Shown: positions 1 through 11,454, counted from the first letter of the stretch. The stretch is DNA of 64,000 nt from Montifringilla adamsi (GCA_017590115.1 JAGGNK010008670.1:2170001-2234000); one strand, 5' to 3'. Numbers and translations: made by a program. The notes: a model not told the origin generated them from the sequence alone.

Positions 1-28
1 GTTGTGTGTGGAAATATGGGATAGCAGA

Positions 29-282
29 GTGTGACAGGACACAGGGAATGGCTTCCCAATGCCAGAGAGCAGGGATGGATGGGAATTTGGGAAGGAATTC
101 CTGTCTGTGAGGGTGGGCAGGCCCTGGCACAGGGTGCCCAGAGCAGCTGTGGTTGCCCCTGGATCCCTGGAAGTGCCCAAGGCCAGGTTTGGAGCAGCCT
201 GGGATGGTGAAAAGTGTCCCTGGGACAGGAGCTGGATGAGATTTAAGGTCCCTTCCAAGCCATTCTGTGATTCCATGATTTT
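29..282 (+). mobile_element. CR1 LINE 3'-end fragment
   Basis: This is a 5'-truncated copy of the 3' terminal part of a CR1 retrotransposon, lying in sense orientation. The diagnostic order is visible: a segment like 'gacaggacacagggaatgg', then 'ttgggaaggaattcctg', 'gagcagctgtggttgcccc', 'tggatccctggaagtgccc', 'cttccaagccattctgtga' and the short terminal 'ttccatgatttt'. Only the untranslated 3' tail is present, so there is no endonuclease or reverse transcriptase. The open frame across it (59-298) is an accidental reading of this tail. The family is confident from the motif order; the subfamily is not assigned. Confidence 0.92.
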
Positions 283-2443
283 AAGGACGTGGATCTAGCC
301 AAAAATCTCTATTTTCTCTCTCCGTTTTTCTTTGTCTGACACATTTTTAGAACCGAGGGAGTTAAGGTTAGATACATTTCTGCTAATGGGCTTTTTGACA
401 GTTTTTTAAATGCTTTCCTAAAAAAAAAAAAAAAAGAAAAAACAAAACCAGTAGAGCAGGATAATGCCAGGGATTTATCAATGTAAATTGGCTTTCTGGG
501 TTCAAATTAACTTCTCAGAAATGTCACAAGACATTCTCAAGTGAAAAGCAGTTCTGTCCCAATTAGACAGAATTTGCTCTTGGTTGTTATATTTTAGAAG
601 AAGAAAAAAAAGAAAGAACAATTAAATCCCTTATTTTAAGAAATGGAGGAAAAAAAATTAGTCTTTCAAAATCATTCATAACCCTTTCCATCCAAAGGAA
701 ATGAAAAGGAGCACTTTCTCCTGGAGAGTTTGGAAGTATCACTTTTAACTTGATTTGTGACAATGGAAAACTCTATTGACCAGTTCAAGCTGAGGACTTG
801 GAAGGAATGCTGGGATCTCCATCCTGGCCTATTTTTATCCCCTACTAAGTTTATTTTTAGCTGAAGTTGAATTTTGCTGTTGTGTCTCTGCAGCCTTTTA
901 TTGCTGTTATTTCAGGTGTGAAAATCCCTAAATATTAGGACAATGAAATCCATAATAAAAAGAGGAAATGCAGTGATTTCCAAATGATTTTCCAGTGCAA
1001 CAGAGAGTAATATTTGGGATGAGTAGCAAGTTACTCATGGGTGTATCTGCCTGAGTTTTGCTCTTTGTTATTAGCACGTGGCACTCTTGGCATTCTTTTG
1101 GGATTTGTGGGTATTAATGGAGAAGTTGAGTGGTAGGATAAAAGGTCTGTTCCATATCTGTTGTAAAAAAATTCCTTGAAAATGTGTCAGAGGAATTTCT
1201 GCAATTCCATAAAACTCCAGGGAGTTTGTTGCTCCTGCACCAGAGAGTGCAAAACTGGGGTGCTTAAAAAATTGGGTTAAAATGTTTTGTTAAACAGTCA
1301 TGAACACTCCGTTTGTTATATCTGTTATTAAATAATTTTTATAATGTATTCACAGGGGAAATAAATGGTGCCATTCCCCAGTTTTGATGGGATTCCTCAG
1401 GGCACAGCAGTGCAGAGGATTTATCTCATTAGACCTGGGTTTATATCAGCAGCAATTTGGATTAAACCAACGTGCTCCCTGAGTCAAGAGACCGGGCTTC
1501 AGCAAAGGCTGAATTTAAAAGTTATCTTGGCTTTGGTTAATTTTCCTGGCTTGGGAAAATTTAGTTTTGATTAAGAAAAGGGTTTTTCTTTCCTTTCACC
1601 CTATATATTAGGAAGAGCCTAATCCTGGAGTGTGTTGGAAGCTGGGAAGGGTCTCAGGCCACTTTTGGGGCAGCAGTGCCAGGTAGAATTCAGCAAATGC
1701 CTGAACATCTTTTTGATTTATCCCGTGTGAGTGGGAAAAAGGGAAACATTGCCTGCTGCTAATGCTTGTCACTCACCTGCCACGTCCCTGTCTTGCCTCC
1801 AGCACTCCTGATCCCTTCTGCCCCTCATCCCTCCCCTCTGGAAGAAGAGGTGGCCTCTGGATGAGCCCCTGTAATTCCATCCCTGCTGGGATGCAGAGGT
1901 TAAGTGGGAATCCTTTGGCTGGCTGTCAAAAGTAAATTTCCTTCCAAGAGGCAGCTCTTAAATGTACCTTGGGAGGGAGTTGTTGCTCATCTCTGTGGCT
2001 GATGATGGGCAGTGCTTAACACAGCTGCTGGAATGTGTTTGGGGTTGGGTTTTTTTTTTCCTCACACAGAGGGAATTTTCATCTTTCCACAGCTGAGAGC
2101 TCTGTGGCAGCACACGATGAACTCACACAACCTCCCATCCCTGTCTGCTGGCATTTCATTGCTGACAAAAATGCTCTGATGTGCCAACACCGGCAGTGAA
2201 CACAAAGAACAAAATGTGTTTACCCTTTTAGTGCGTTTTATCAGCTCTATTGATTTCCTGATAGAACGTCCCCAAGATCTCTCTGTTACAGAGCAGAGCA
2301 GCCTCACGTGTTCCAGAGGCTTCTCCCATGTGCCCCACTGGGAAAAATCCCAGAGCCTGGGAGGGCTAAATCCTGATTTCAGGCACTCTTTACGGAAGGC
2401 AGCTTGGTGTTGTGTATCCACAGAGAAAACACTTGGAAATGTG
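283..2443. other. Unique non-coding sequence, no feature seen
   Basis: AT-rich sequence with scattered A-runs (for example about 420-435) and no recognisable repeat, exon or RNA gene. Short open frames exist on both strands but show no domain, no splice-site context and no repeat-derived protein signature. Confidence 0.6.
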
Positions 2444-2501
2444 ATTATTCCTGCCCCTTCCAGGGGCTTGGAGCAACCTGGGATAGTGGAAAGTGTCCCT
2501 G
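2444..2501 (+). mobile_element. CR1 LINE fragment, left part of a split copy
   Basis: The stretch containing 'cttggagcaacctgggata' and 'gtggaaagtgtccct' is the internal part of the CR1 3' tail in sense orientation. It stops abruptly where the LTR begins at 2502. The expected continuation resumes after that LTR at about 3166, so this is one CR1 copy interrupted by a later insertion. Confidence 0.8.
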
Positions 2502-3165
2502 TGTCTTGGTTTGAAAAGCCAGGTGTCTTCTAAGGAAGGCAGGAGCCCCTCTTGAAATGCAAAATGTAAATTCCTTCCCTTTGAATTATTATAATTTTGA
2601 AATTAAGGGATTCTCAGGCAAAGATGTGGGAGTAGGAATAACAGTTCTTTACTAGGAAAATTTAAATATAAATGCAATAGTACAAAACCAAACCCCTGCC
2701 AGAGTCAGTTCAGGAGCTGAGCCCTGTGGTCAGGGTGGTGGCACAGTCCCATCCCATGGGGGCTCAGCCCTCCTGCAGTGCCAGCTGTGCTTCTGCTGGA
2801 GCAGGGATCCTGCACAAGGCTGGAGTTTTCCTCTGGAGCTCCAGGGCTGCTGGAGATGGGCCTGCTCTTCCTCTGGGAATGCAGGGCAGGAGAAAGCTGC
2901 TCCTCTGGGAATGCAGTGGGCAAAGGCTGCTGTGCTGTTCCAGGCTCAGATTGTATCCAGGTAGGAATGCTTGGCTCCTCCCCTGGGCGGAGCATCTCCC
3001 CATGGGATGCTGGAATTTTCTCAGCCATGCAGGGACACTCCCTGGTCATGGACAGCAGAGATCTGCTGGAGGGAGGATTGGCTGTGGGAGAGAGAAAGGA
3101 AAAACTGCCCCAGCTCTGACAGATGGGAAATGGAATATACACCCCAGCCACAGCTTGCATTTCCA
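2502..3165 (-). mobile_element. Solo LTR of an endogenous retrovirus, nested in a CR1
   Basis: About 664 bp begins with 'tgtcttggtttgaaaagcc' and ends with 'cagcttgcatttcca', so it has the TG...CA ends expected of a retroviral LTR. It sits between the two halves of a CR1 tail. I recall near-identical LTR sequence from passerine genomes, for instance the segment around 'ttctcaggcaaagatgtgg' (not checked against a library). The minus orientation is inferred because the AT-rich, U5-like part is at the left end. No gag, pol or env sequence accompanies it, so it is a solo LTR. I could not identify a clean target duplication, so the exact ends are uncertain. Open frames inside it on both strands are not genes. 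Confidence 0.72.
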
Positions 3166-3236
3166 GCCTAAGAAAGCCTGGAATTTGGAAAAGTTGAACT
3201 TGAAGGTCCCTTCCAACCCAAACCACTCTGTGGTAT
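3166..3236 (+). mobile_element. CR1 LINE fragment, right part of a split copy
   Basis: This contains 'tgaaggtcccttccaaccc' and 'aaaccactctgtgg', the terminal segment of the CR1 3' end. It completes the fragment at 2444-2501 in the right order and orientation. The first 15-20 bases after the LTR edge do not match well and may include target-site sequence. Confidence 0.85.
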
Positions 3237-3277
3237 TGTGTGTATCCTTTGCTTGTTCACCATTAATTATATTCAAA

Positions 3278-3318
3278 ATTAATATTGCATATTAATATTG
3301 CATATATTAATCTTGCAT
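3278..3318. repeat. 13-bp AT-rich minisatellite, about 3 copies
   Basis: The unit 'attaatattgcat' occurs at 3278-3290 and 3291-3303, with a third diverged copy (3304-3318) carrying two extra bases and one substitution. It lies just downstream of the CR1 3' end. Confidence 0.85.
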
Positions 3319-3851
3319 TGTTTAAATACTGAACTTTACAAGATTATGTGAACCTAAAAGAAGTTTCACCAAATAACCAATTAGATGGATCAACTATGGA
3401 TGTTGTAATAGTAGTTTTAGTTTTTATGACATTTTCCTGCCAAGGAACTCACTCTGGGTATGGCACAATTTGTCAAATGTCTCTTACAGGAATTAAAGGG
3501 TATCAGGAGTATTGTAAAATCTCTATGAATTATCAAATTATAGCTCCCATCACCAAAAGCAGCTTCCTTGGAGGCAGAAAGAAAACAGCTGGACAGACAG
3601 CATTTTGGAGGGGAAAAAAGCAGGTGTTCTGTCTCATGACAGGAAACTCAGGGGAGCTCAAACTTCTATTAATAAATATTTCTGAGTCCTGGTAATGAAG
3701 CTGAGAACTTCACTTTTGAGCCAAAGATTGCATTTAATGCATATTTCTTTAAACATGCTCATTTATTACAAATATCTTCTCCTGGCCCCTGTGACCATTA
3801 AAAAAAAAAAGCTTAAAATTCTCCAACATAAATTTTTGCTGCTCTCTTTTT
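3319..3851. other. Unique non-coding sequence, no feature seen
   Basis: No recognisable repeat or gene. A 115-codon open frame at 3348-3695 has no recognisable domain and no splice or promoter context; I regard it as chance. Confidence 0.5.
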
Positions 3852-4963
3852 CTTTATTGTTCAAGATTTGCAAGGTCCAACTTTCATAAACATAAGGATT
3901 GGAGGGATTTTTTGAGGGAAATTTTTTTTGCAAAGGTCTCTTTAGGCTTCTGCTTTTTGCAGCAGAAAAACCAACCCAACTTTCAAAACCCTGGAGAAAT
4001 TTGCTGGTTTTCAATATCCAGGCCCAGGCAACTTTTAGGGTTTGTGATTTTAAGGGCAGCATTTGTAATTTAGCAACTTCCATGGCAAAAAGACACCACT
4101 AAGTCAAATATATTTAAAATTGCAAAAGGTTAAATATATTTAAAAATCAGAGATTTAGAGTTTTTTGAATTTCTGTCTACAATGGATCTCTTTGGGGACC
4201 GTTATCATAACTGTTGAGAACGCTCATTTTATGAGTAGGATTCTGATATTTCCTTTTTATGCAACTCCTTTTTTTTTTGCTTTGGTGGCTCAGGATCAGG
4301 CTCTGAGATGGGAGATAGAAGCCCTGTGATAGAGGGTTATTTTTGTCAATAGCAATCCTGGGTAATGAGATGTATCTCTTGGTTTCATTTGAATTTTAGA
4401 AGACGTTTCAACTTTATTGTTCAAGATTTGCAACTTTCATAAACATAAGGATTGGAGGGATTTTTTGAGGGAATTTTTTTTTGCAAAGGTATCTTTAGGC
4501 TTCTGCTTTTTGCAACAAAAAAACCAACCCAACTTTCAAAACCCTGGAGATTTTGCTGATTTTCAACATCCAGGCCCAGGCAACTTTTAGGGTTTGTGAT
4601 TTTAAGGGCAGCATTTGTAATTTAGCAACTTCCATGGCAAAAAGACACCACTAAGTCAAATATATTTAAAATTGCAAAAGGTTAAATATATTTAAAAATC
4701 AGAGATTTAGAGTTTTTTGAATTTCTGTCTACAATGGATCTCTTTGGGGACCGTTATCATAACTGTTGAGAACGCTCATTTTATGAGTAGGATTCTGATA
4801 TTTCCTTTTTATGCAACTCCTTTTTTTTTTGCTTTGGTGGCTCAGGATCAGGCTCTGAGATGGGAGATAGAAGCCCTGTGATAGAGGGTTATTTTTGTCA
4901 ATAGCAATCCTGGGTAATGAGATGTATCTCTTGGTTTCATTTGAATTTTAGAAGACGTTTCAA
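3852..4963. repeat. Head-to-tail tandem duplication, about 560 bp x 2
   Basis: Copy A is 3852-4411 and copy B is 4412-4963, both starting 'ctttattgttcaagatttg' and ending 'gaagacgtttcaa'. All visible differences fall in the first 160-170 bases: a 7-base indel ('ggtccaa' in A only), small homopolymer indels and several substitutions. The remainder, 4020-4411 in A against 4572-4963 in B, is 392 bases that I read as identical, including an equal T-run. The unit has no coding potential and matches no repeat family I recognise. It is either a real recent duplication, perhaps homogenised by gene conversion, or an assembly duplication from two haplotypes. Confidence 0.93.
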
Positions 4964-5487
4964 GTTATTTTTAAAAACTTTATCACGACTGTCTGAAAGG
5001 AAAGATAAGACAGAAAGGATGTGGAAACTTTTAGAAACTCTTCTTGGGAGATGGACGAGATAAAGGGTCTGAGTGTACGTGGGAGAATGAGCCAGTGTCA
5101 TTCTGATAATATAAATAATATAAATATGCAGGTAATTTGGGTATTAATGATTTCAGCAATTCTTGCTGCAATATGAGAAAAATATATAATTTATTTCACA
5201 GCCCATTTCAGTTGTGCCAGCTCATGGCTCCCCTGGAAGAAGAGCAGGGAGAGAAGGGATCATTCACTGCTCACTTCCATGGAGGAGATGTGCCTGGTGT
5301 CAGCTGGTTCTGGCCTTTGGGAAGGGACAGTTTTCCCTCTAAATCCTCACCTGGGAATACTCACTGAGCACTTTTAACTGAGTTTTTGTCACTGTTTAAG
5401 GATGACAGATAAACCATTAGTGTGAAAACCATCAATACCACAGGAAGTTTTTTTTCACTTTTTACTTAAATTTCTACTAAAAATAAA
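4964..5487. other. Unique non-coding sequence, no feature seen
   Basis: AT-rich single-copy sequence between two tandem duplications. There is no repeat, exon or RNA gene that I can support. Confidence 0.5.
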
Positions 5488-5961
5488 TTTGTATGCTCCA
5501 GTGGGGCCACTGGAGCTACTGGTGGCTGCTGGCCAGTGGGACACTTTCATTTAAGTGAAAATTAATTTAATTTTCGTTTCACTTTTCATTTTTTTTTATG
5601 CAGCAGCTGTGGAAAACATAGGGAGGGTGTTAATCCCTGATTGTTGAGAGGTGGCAGTGTTTGTACAGCAGAGGGGATACAAAGATCCCCAGCACTGTGG
5701 TCTGTGCAGAAATAAATAAAAACTTTGTATGCTCCAGTGGGGCCACTGGAGCTACTGGTGGCTGCTGGCCAGTGGGACACTTTCATTTAAGTGAAAATTA
5801 ATTTAATTTTCGTTTCACTTTTCATTTTTTTTTATGCAGCAGCTGTGGAAAACATAGGGAGGGTGTTAATCCCTGATTTTGTTGAGAGGTGACAGTGTTT
5901 GTACAGGAGAGGGGGTGCAAAGATCCCCAGCACTGTGGTCTGTGCAGAAATAAATAAAAAC
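5488..5961. repeat. Head-to-tail tandem duplication, about 237 bp x 2
   Basis: Copy A is 5488-5723 and copy B is 5724-5961. Both start 'tttgtatgctccagtgggg' and end 'aaataaataaaaac'. About 150 bases at the start of the copies are identical; differences (a 2-base indel and a handful of substitutions) are confined to the last third. Minus-strand open frames recur in both copies simply because the sequence is duplicated. The unit also contains two inverted repeats, listed separately. Confidence 0.93.
5495..5575. repeat. Two inverted repeats within the 237-bp unit
   Basis: At 5495-5516 a 10-bp perfect stem ('gctccagtgg' and its complement) surrounds a 2-base centre. At 5557-5575 a 9-bp perfect stem ('gaaaattaa' and its complement) surrounds one base. 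Both recur in the second copy at +236 (5731-5752 and 5793-5811). They could form small hairpins or cruciforms; no function is implied. Confidence 0.8.
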
Positions 5962-6041
5962 ACAGGCATGGAAGGCAGCACAGAACCCACCTGGGCTGTG
6001 CCACGATGGAAATGTCTGCTGGCTCCTCTGCCTGATTATCA

Positions 6042-6234
6042 GGGAGGTTTGGAAATCAGGAAAAGTTCTTCCCCCAGAGGGTGGGTGGCACTGCCCAGGG
6101 AATGTCCCAGAGCTCCCGGGGAGCTGGGACACCACTGCCAGGGATGCCCAGGGTGGGATTGCTGGCTCTGTGCAGGGCCAGGAGCTGGGATGATCCCTGG
6201 GTGTTGTCCCTTTCCCCTCAGGATATCCCATGGT
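6042..6234 (+). mobile_element. CR1 LINE 3'-end fragment, divergent subfamily
   Basis: This is a second type of CR1 tail, marked by 'aaaagttcttcccccagag', 'gggtgggattgctggct', 'tgcagggccaggagctggg' and a 3' end 'cccctcaggatatcccat'. This type ends in a '(ac)tcaggatattctatg' motif rather than the 'ccaacccaaacc' type seen at 29-282. It begins some 80 bases after the tandem duplication. Confidence 0.8.
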
Positions 6235-9200
6235 TTTTACAGATAACAACAAAACTGATTTATTCATGGATTAAGCTGCAACAGAGGTCAGTTTAATTAA
6301 AGCATGAGACTAAATAATGGTTTTTCTAGCCCAGCCTTGCTCTGGGCTCCCTCCTGCCCAGGTCTGACCAGCAGCTTGGACCCATCTCCAGGTGCCAGTT
6401 GATGTAAGGAGGGATCCAGCTGGTTATTAATAACCCCAGACCTGTCAGACATTAAGCCCACACTCAGTAATGAGCACACCCTCCCTGGCAGACTCTCTTG
6501 CACAAAAAAAAAACCAACCCCAAACCCCTCCATATATTAAATATACACTTGAGAAACACGACCTAGCAGCGCTCCAGTTGCAGGCATATGCTGCTGAGAA
6601 TATGCAGCAATTTCAGACTCAATCATATGTTCTCCAAGGAAACCCACTGATACCTAATTAGGGAAAAGATTACAAATGATAATGACAACATAATGAATTA
6701 CAGAACCTTCATGACTTATTAGCACAGCTTCCTGCTATGCAGCAAGGCACTCGGATGGGATGTGAGGAGAGCTTTGAGTGGCATTTGATGGTGGCTTCCA
6801 AGGGAGGCCACGGAGTGATGCCTTGTGCAGGCTGCCCTAGGTACTTCTGGTTTTATCAGGATGGCACAAGTTCTTGTGCCTGCTATGGTTTTTGTTAAGT
6901 TAGAGCCAAAAATATCCTGATTATGGCATTTCCTAAATCTTTGCCATCTCTCTTGGTACCATGGTTTCTGCTTTTCCAGTTATTACATTTCCATGATCCC
7001 ACATTTTCCTTTTAGCCCTAATTTATTCCATTGCCTTTCCTGCCATAACCTACAGGTTAAGAACATACAAATAAAATTGCAAAGGAGAGGATTTCTGGAG
7101 TTTGATAAAGCCAAGATTACACTTCCTATCACTGCTCTTCCTCCCCTTTACCATTTATTGGGTTTCAGACATGGACAAGACCACGATGTAATAATTGTAG
7201 ATAAAATGGAGATAAAAATCTCAATGTTCTCTCTTCAGTCATAAAAGCACTGTTGATTTTAAGGAAACCACATTTAACCCCTGGTATGCCCCCAAATGCC
7301 ACAGGGGTGACCCAGGCAGAACTCTGTAATTTTATAATTATCTCCTACAGACAATCCTGAATTCACTGCTGACAGGAAAAGTTGGGTTTCAGTTTGAACA
7401 GCTTAGCCAGGATTTCCTTGAGTCTTTCTAAGCTTTATTCACTTCTTGTGTAACTCAGCAATATCTTGGCAGAATTAGACACTGTGGTTTTCAAAACTGG
7501 AATTTGTTTCAACCAAAAAAAAAGACCCAGGTGAGGTTTGAAAGAAAAGGAGAGGCCTTTGCCTAAAAGACAAAACACTGTCCAAGGAATTTATCAATCA
7601 TTTTCCTTCCAGTGATGTATTATGGCTAAGCAGACAAGAAATGTAATGAACACTCAGTAAATTAAAAGAAATATTGTATTTGTTTGCCTCATTCAAAGTG
7701 AATTTAAACCCATTGTGTTTTAGCCACAGGAGGAGAAAAAGCTGTTTGTCACTGGTGTCAAATGCAAGACCTCTGGTCGTTTTAAGAGAAGTGAAACAAA
7801 AAAAATTCATGAAACCAGTACAGTGAGCACGAGCAAAATATCAAATATCTGTGTGTGGATCTGTAGAGTTGTTGGCAATGCTCTGGATTTTACTCTCCAT
7901 GGAAACAAACATTTTTATTTTTTTTAATAAAAATTGAACCCTGAAGTCTCCCTTTCAGTGAAATGTCACTCTCCTCTTGTGGAAAACAAACCTTTGCAGG
8001 AAAGCAATGTCCTGTGAGCTCTCCCTGATTTCTCTTAGGAGTGGGAGGAAAATCTTTTGCCCAATCCTATTTTTAAATTTAGTTTTGCCACTTGATTCCT
8101 GGGAAGTACTTGGCAGGTAATTTTTATCATAATTCTTTCCTGACAGCTGGGAGCTTCACCTGGGTTGCAGGGCTTGTCCTCATCTGCCCAAATCCAGAGT
8201 GGCTTGTACAATTCCTATGTCTGGGACACATTTTGTAATAATTATTAATTCCTACTTGAATTCTGTTATGAATAAATGGGAGTTAGGGAGCTGGCCCAGT
8301 ATCTGGAGATAACCCACAGACTGTGGGGTTGGCATCAAAGAGAGATCTGATTTAGAAAAAGGGATTATTGCAGGCTTATTCTGGGGACATTTAAAAAAAA
8401 AAGTCTTCAGAAATCTGTTCCAGATTCTTAACCACACCTAAATTCCTGTTAAAAAGAAACCAGTGTGCTCCTCCAGAGCCTCTTGGAGCCATTGGGGGGA
8501 TAATTTCTGCCAGATGTAACATTTAAAAATATCTTTGAATTTTTTTATAAAATATAAATCTAGCTTAGAGAATGGTGTTTCCAATATCTTTTGTGTAAAT
8601 TTTAGATCAAATACTTTGAAGAAAAAATAATTTGGAAATTTGAGACAGGTATAAAATCAGTTTGTCATTGTGGGATGGTTAGAATAATGCATCCAAGTGT
8701 TGGGCTGTGTATATAAAACTAAGGAAGATACAAAGAGTTAAATAATAAGGATAAGGAAATTATTATTTGACTTTTTTTTTTAAGGGGGGGAATATATGGT
8801 ATGAATTCTTTAGAAGACAATAATTATGATTTTGGTTATATGAGCTATGAAATTGTTCAGGCTGCAAAGCACCCAAACCCATCAAATTTCCTTTTGAGCC
8901 AGAGTGCCACAAATTCACAGAGGAGCAGATCTGATCTCTTTTCTAATGCACATGAGTTATAAAAAAATTAAGGTATCGTATCCTACTTGCTGGATTAGAA
9001 AATAGAAATTACTGGAAGAGTGTTCAGATATTTCAGGCACTCAAAACCCAAGAATTGAGTGTAAGACATTGATTTTCCCTTCCAGTAATTGTTCCTAAGA
9101 AAACGAGCTTATTCCACAAAAGAGAAATGAATGGATGAATGTCTGCATGTCAACCAAACTCCTGTTGAAATATGTGATGGTTTATATTGATAAATAGATG

Positions 9201-9626
9201 GGCAGAGAAAGTCGGGAAACTCCAAGCCAGAATCAGTGATTTACTTATGAAATAATGATTAGATTTCCCAAAAGCACTCCCATAAAAAGGGTTTCACTGC
9301 AGTGCAATGAGGAGTTCAGAGCTGGAAGTCTGGGATACCTGCAGCCAGTAAAAAAGCAGGCTCAAACACCTCCAGGTGTTTGTTCAGCACGTTTTTTAAT
9401 TCCGTTTTTACATCTGTTCTGCAACCTTTCAGGCTGTTCTCGGAGCTGAGGCAACAACTCCAAATGGCTGGAGTGGAAAACATTATCTCTGACTCCGAGC
9501 TGGAAAATTGAACCAGCGGGTGAGCACAGGTAGGCAACTGCTTTATGGGAAGAGCAAATGGTTCTGTGATTGCTGAGGTAAAAGTGCTTCTGGAAACCAG
9601 AAGTATGTAAGAAAATATATAAGAAA
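6235..9626. other. Mostly unique AT-rich sequence
   Basis: There is no exon, CR1 fragment or RNA gene that I can support across about 3.4 kb apart from the 25-base shared element noted separately. The block around 6430-6720 is rich in homeodomain-type TAAT and ATTA cores and lacks repeats, so it is a weak candidate for conserved regulatory sequence. Confidence 0.5.
6816..6840. repeat. 25-base element shared with 28576-28600
   Basis: The 25 bases beginning 'tgatgccttgtgcaggctg' are identical to 28576-28600. Flanks diverge quickly on both sides. From memory this phrase recurs in passerine LTR-type repeats, so both places may be relics of one retroviral LTR family, but neither has clear LTR ends here. 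Confidence 0.55.
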
Positions 9627-9788
9627 CCAATCACGAGCCTTAGCAACTCCAGGCTCACAGTGCCTTTATAGTGGAAAGAAGTAATTTTTAGGTGTGCTGG
9701 AAGATTTGCTGAGGTTCAATTTCCAGTTTTTATTTAGTCCTTTCATTCAGTCTATTGTGTTAAAAAAAATTATATATATATATATATA
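9627..9788. repeat. Left flank of assembly gap, duplicate of 9995-10156
   Basis: 162 bases starting 'ccaatcacgagccttagca' and ending inside a TA run that is cut off by Ns. The same sequence reappears immediately after the gap with a single substitution (cacgag against catgag). The sequence has no recognised family. Confidence 0.95.
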
Positions 9789-9994
9789 NNNNNNNNNNNN
9801 NNNNNNNNNNNNNNNNNNNNNNNNNNNNNNNNNNNNNNNNNNNNNNNNNNNNNNNNNNNNNNNNNNNNNNNNNNNNNNNNNNNNNNNNNNNNNNNNNNNN
9901 NNNNNNNNNNNNNNNNNNNNNNNNNNNNNNNNNNNNNNNNNNNNNNNNNNNNNNNNNNNNNNNNNNNNNNNNNNNNNNNNNNNNNNNNNNNNNN
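9789..9994. other. Assembly gap of 206 Ns
   Basis: Unresolved bases. The gap begins within a TA dinucleotide run and ends where a second copy of the preceding 162 bases starts, which is what an unmerged overlap of two contigs looks like. Confidence 0.99.
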
Positions 9995-10133
9995 CCAATC
10001 ATGAGCCTTAGCAACTCCAGGCTCACAGTGCCTTTATAGTGGAAAGAAGTAATTTTTAGGTGTGCTGGAAGATTTGCTGAGGTTCAATTTCCAGTTTTTA
10101 TTTAGTCCTTTCATTCAGTCTATTGTGTTAAAA

Positions 10134-10156
<23 letters not shown>
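9995..10156. repeat. Right flank of assembly gap, duplicate of 9627-9788
   Basis: Second copy of the 162-base flank, differing at one position, running into a longer TA run. It is probably the true sequence of the locus, with the left copy representing the other contig end or haplotype. Confidence 0.95.

Positions 10157-10172
<16 letters not shown>
10139..10172. repeat. (TA)n microsatellite, 17 units
   Basis: An uninterrupted TA run of 34 bases. The equivalent run on the left of the gap (from about 9772) is truncated by Ns. It is the likely cause of the assembly break. Confidence 0.97.
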
Positions 10173-10175
<3 letters not shown>

Positions 10176-11454
10176 CCCTCTGACGTGAATGGAGTGGTTT
10201 CTGCTTTCAGTTCTGTTTGTTAATAATTTCATTAAACACCCCAAATATTTAGAGGCTGAAAGGACACTTCTTTCTGAGTGTGCAGCTGGGTGGGATCCAG
10301 GGCAAGGTGAGATGATGCCTGAGGGATCCTCCTGAGTGAGGTTATTTTCCTGGCAGAGCTGCAGTCAGGGATGGAATTCAGAGCCATTTTGCAGATTTTC
10401 TGATGGAACATTTCACACCTATTGCTCGGAAAAGAAAGAATTATTCAGCTTATGCTTACTGGAGCTGATGTATATCCTAAAATCAATTTAAACACGTCTC
10501 CTGATTGAGGGACTAGAGAGGCTTTACATGCATCTCAATGTTTTATTACTGCTTCAATTTGCAAGGTTAATTTGGAAAACATGCCCTCAGCCCAATAATT
10601 GAGACTTTTTTTTTTTATTTATGAGGGTTCTTCAGTGATTTGTTTATTAATCCAATTGCAAACAGATGGTGGTGAGTTGGGTTCTTTGTGTTTGATTTTT
10701 TTTTTTTCTCCTTTTTTCCTGGCTGTGTTTCTCTCCCATCTGACCTCATTGAGAGGTTTCCCAGTCAGCTGAATGGGGGAAATTTGGGTTAGAGTTGAGA
10801 TTCAAGAGAAATCCTTGAAAGGAGGTGGTTCATGTGCAAAGATGGCACAGGAAGATATTCATTAACAAAAAAAACCACCTGAGATTTCCTTGTAGACACA
10901 GAATGGTTCACAGCTGCTCCACAGCTGGGGAAAGGCTTTGTCAGAATAAAGCTAAAAAACTAAAAAGTGGCCAAAAAATTCAATTTTCTTGCCACGTTTT
11001 TCTGGTGTGTTTTGTGCTGTGACAGGAAACTCAGTGGCAGCAGATGCATCTCCCTTGTCCCCTCCAAATATTTTGCTAATTGAGCAAACTCTGATCCTCT
11101 TAAAAATATTTAAGATGAATTTATCTTTCATGAGGTGAAGTTGCTCCTGTAATAATGTTATTTGCTGGGTTTTTTTTGGCATTACATGAAGACAGATTGG
11201 ATCAGAAAAGTCCAATCAATCTGGTACCTGAGCAATTTTACTTTATAAGTGCAAACTGCACTGAATTGTTCAGAATTGTTGAGATTCATCAACTTTTTTT
11301 CCCCCTCGTTAATAGTAGAGCAAAGAAACCCAGTCATCTTTGAAAAAGTTCAATAATATTTTACCTAATGAAGAATGCTCATGCCTCATTTATTTCTGGA
11401 AAATTCCTTCCCTATTAAGTAGCTGGTAGTTTTTAATTATAATTTTTCTTTAAC
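10173..11454. other. Unique non-coding sequence, no feature seen
   Basis: AT-rich with several T-runs (about 10607-10617, 10687-10698). Short open frames on both strands have no recognisable content. Confidence 0.55.

Noticed and set aside
2705..3295. Overlapping open frames of 113-189 codons on both strands
   Set aside because: They lie within a solo LTR and CR1 tail. LTRs do not encode proteins of this kind, and frames overlap on both strands.
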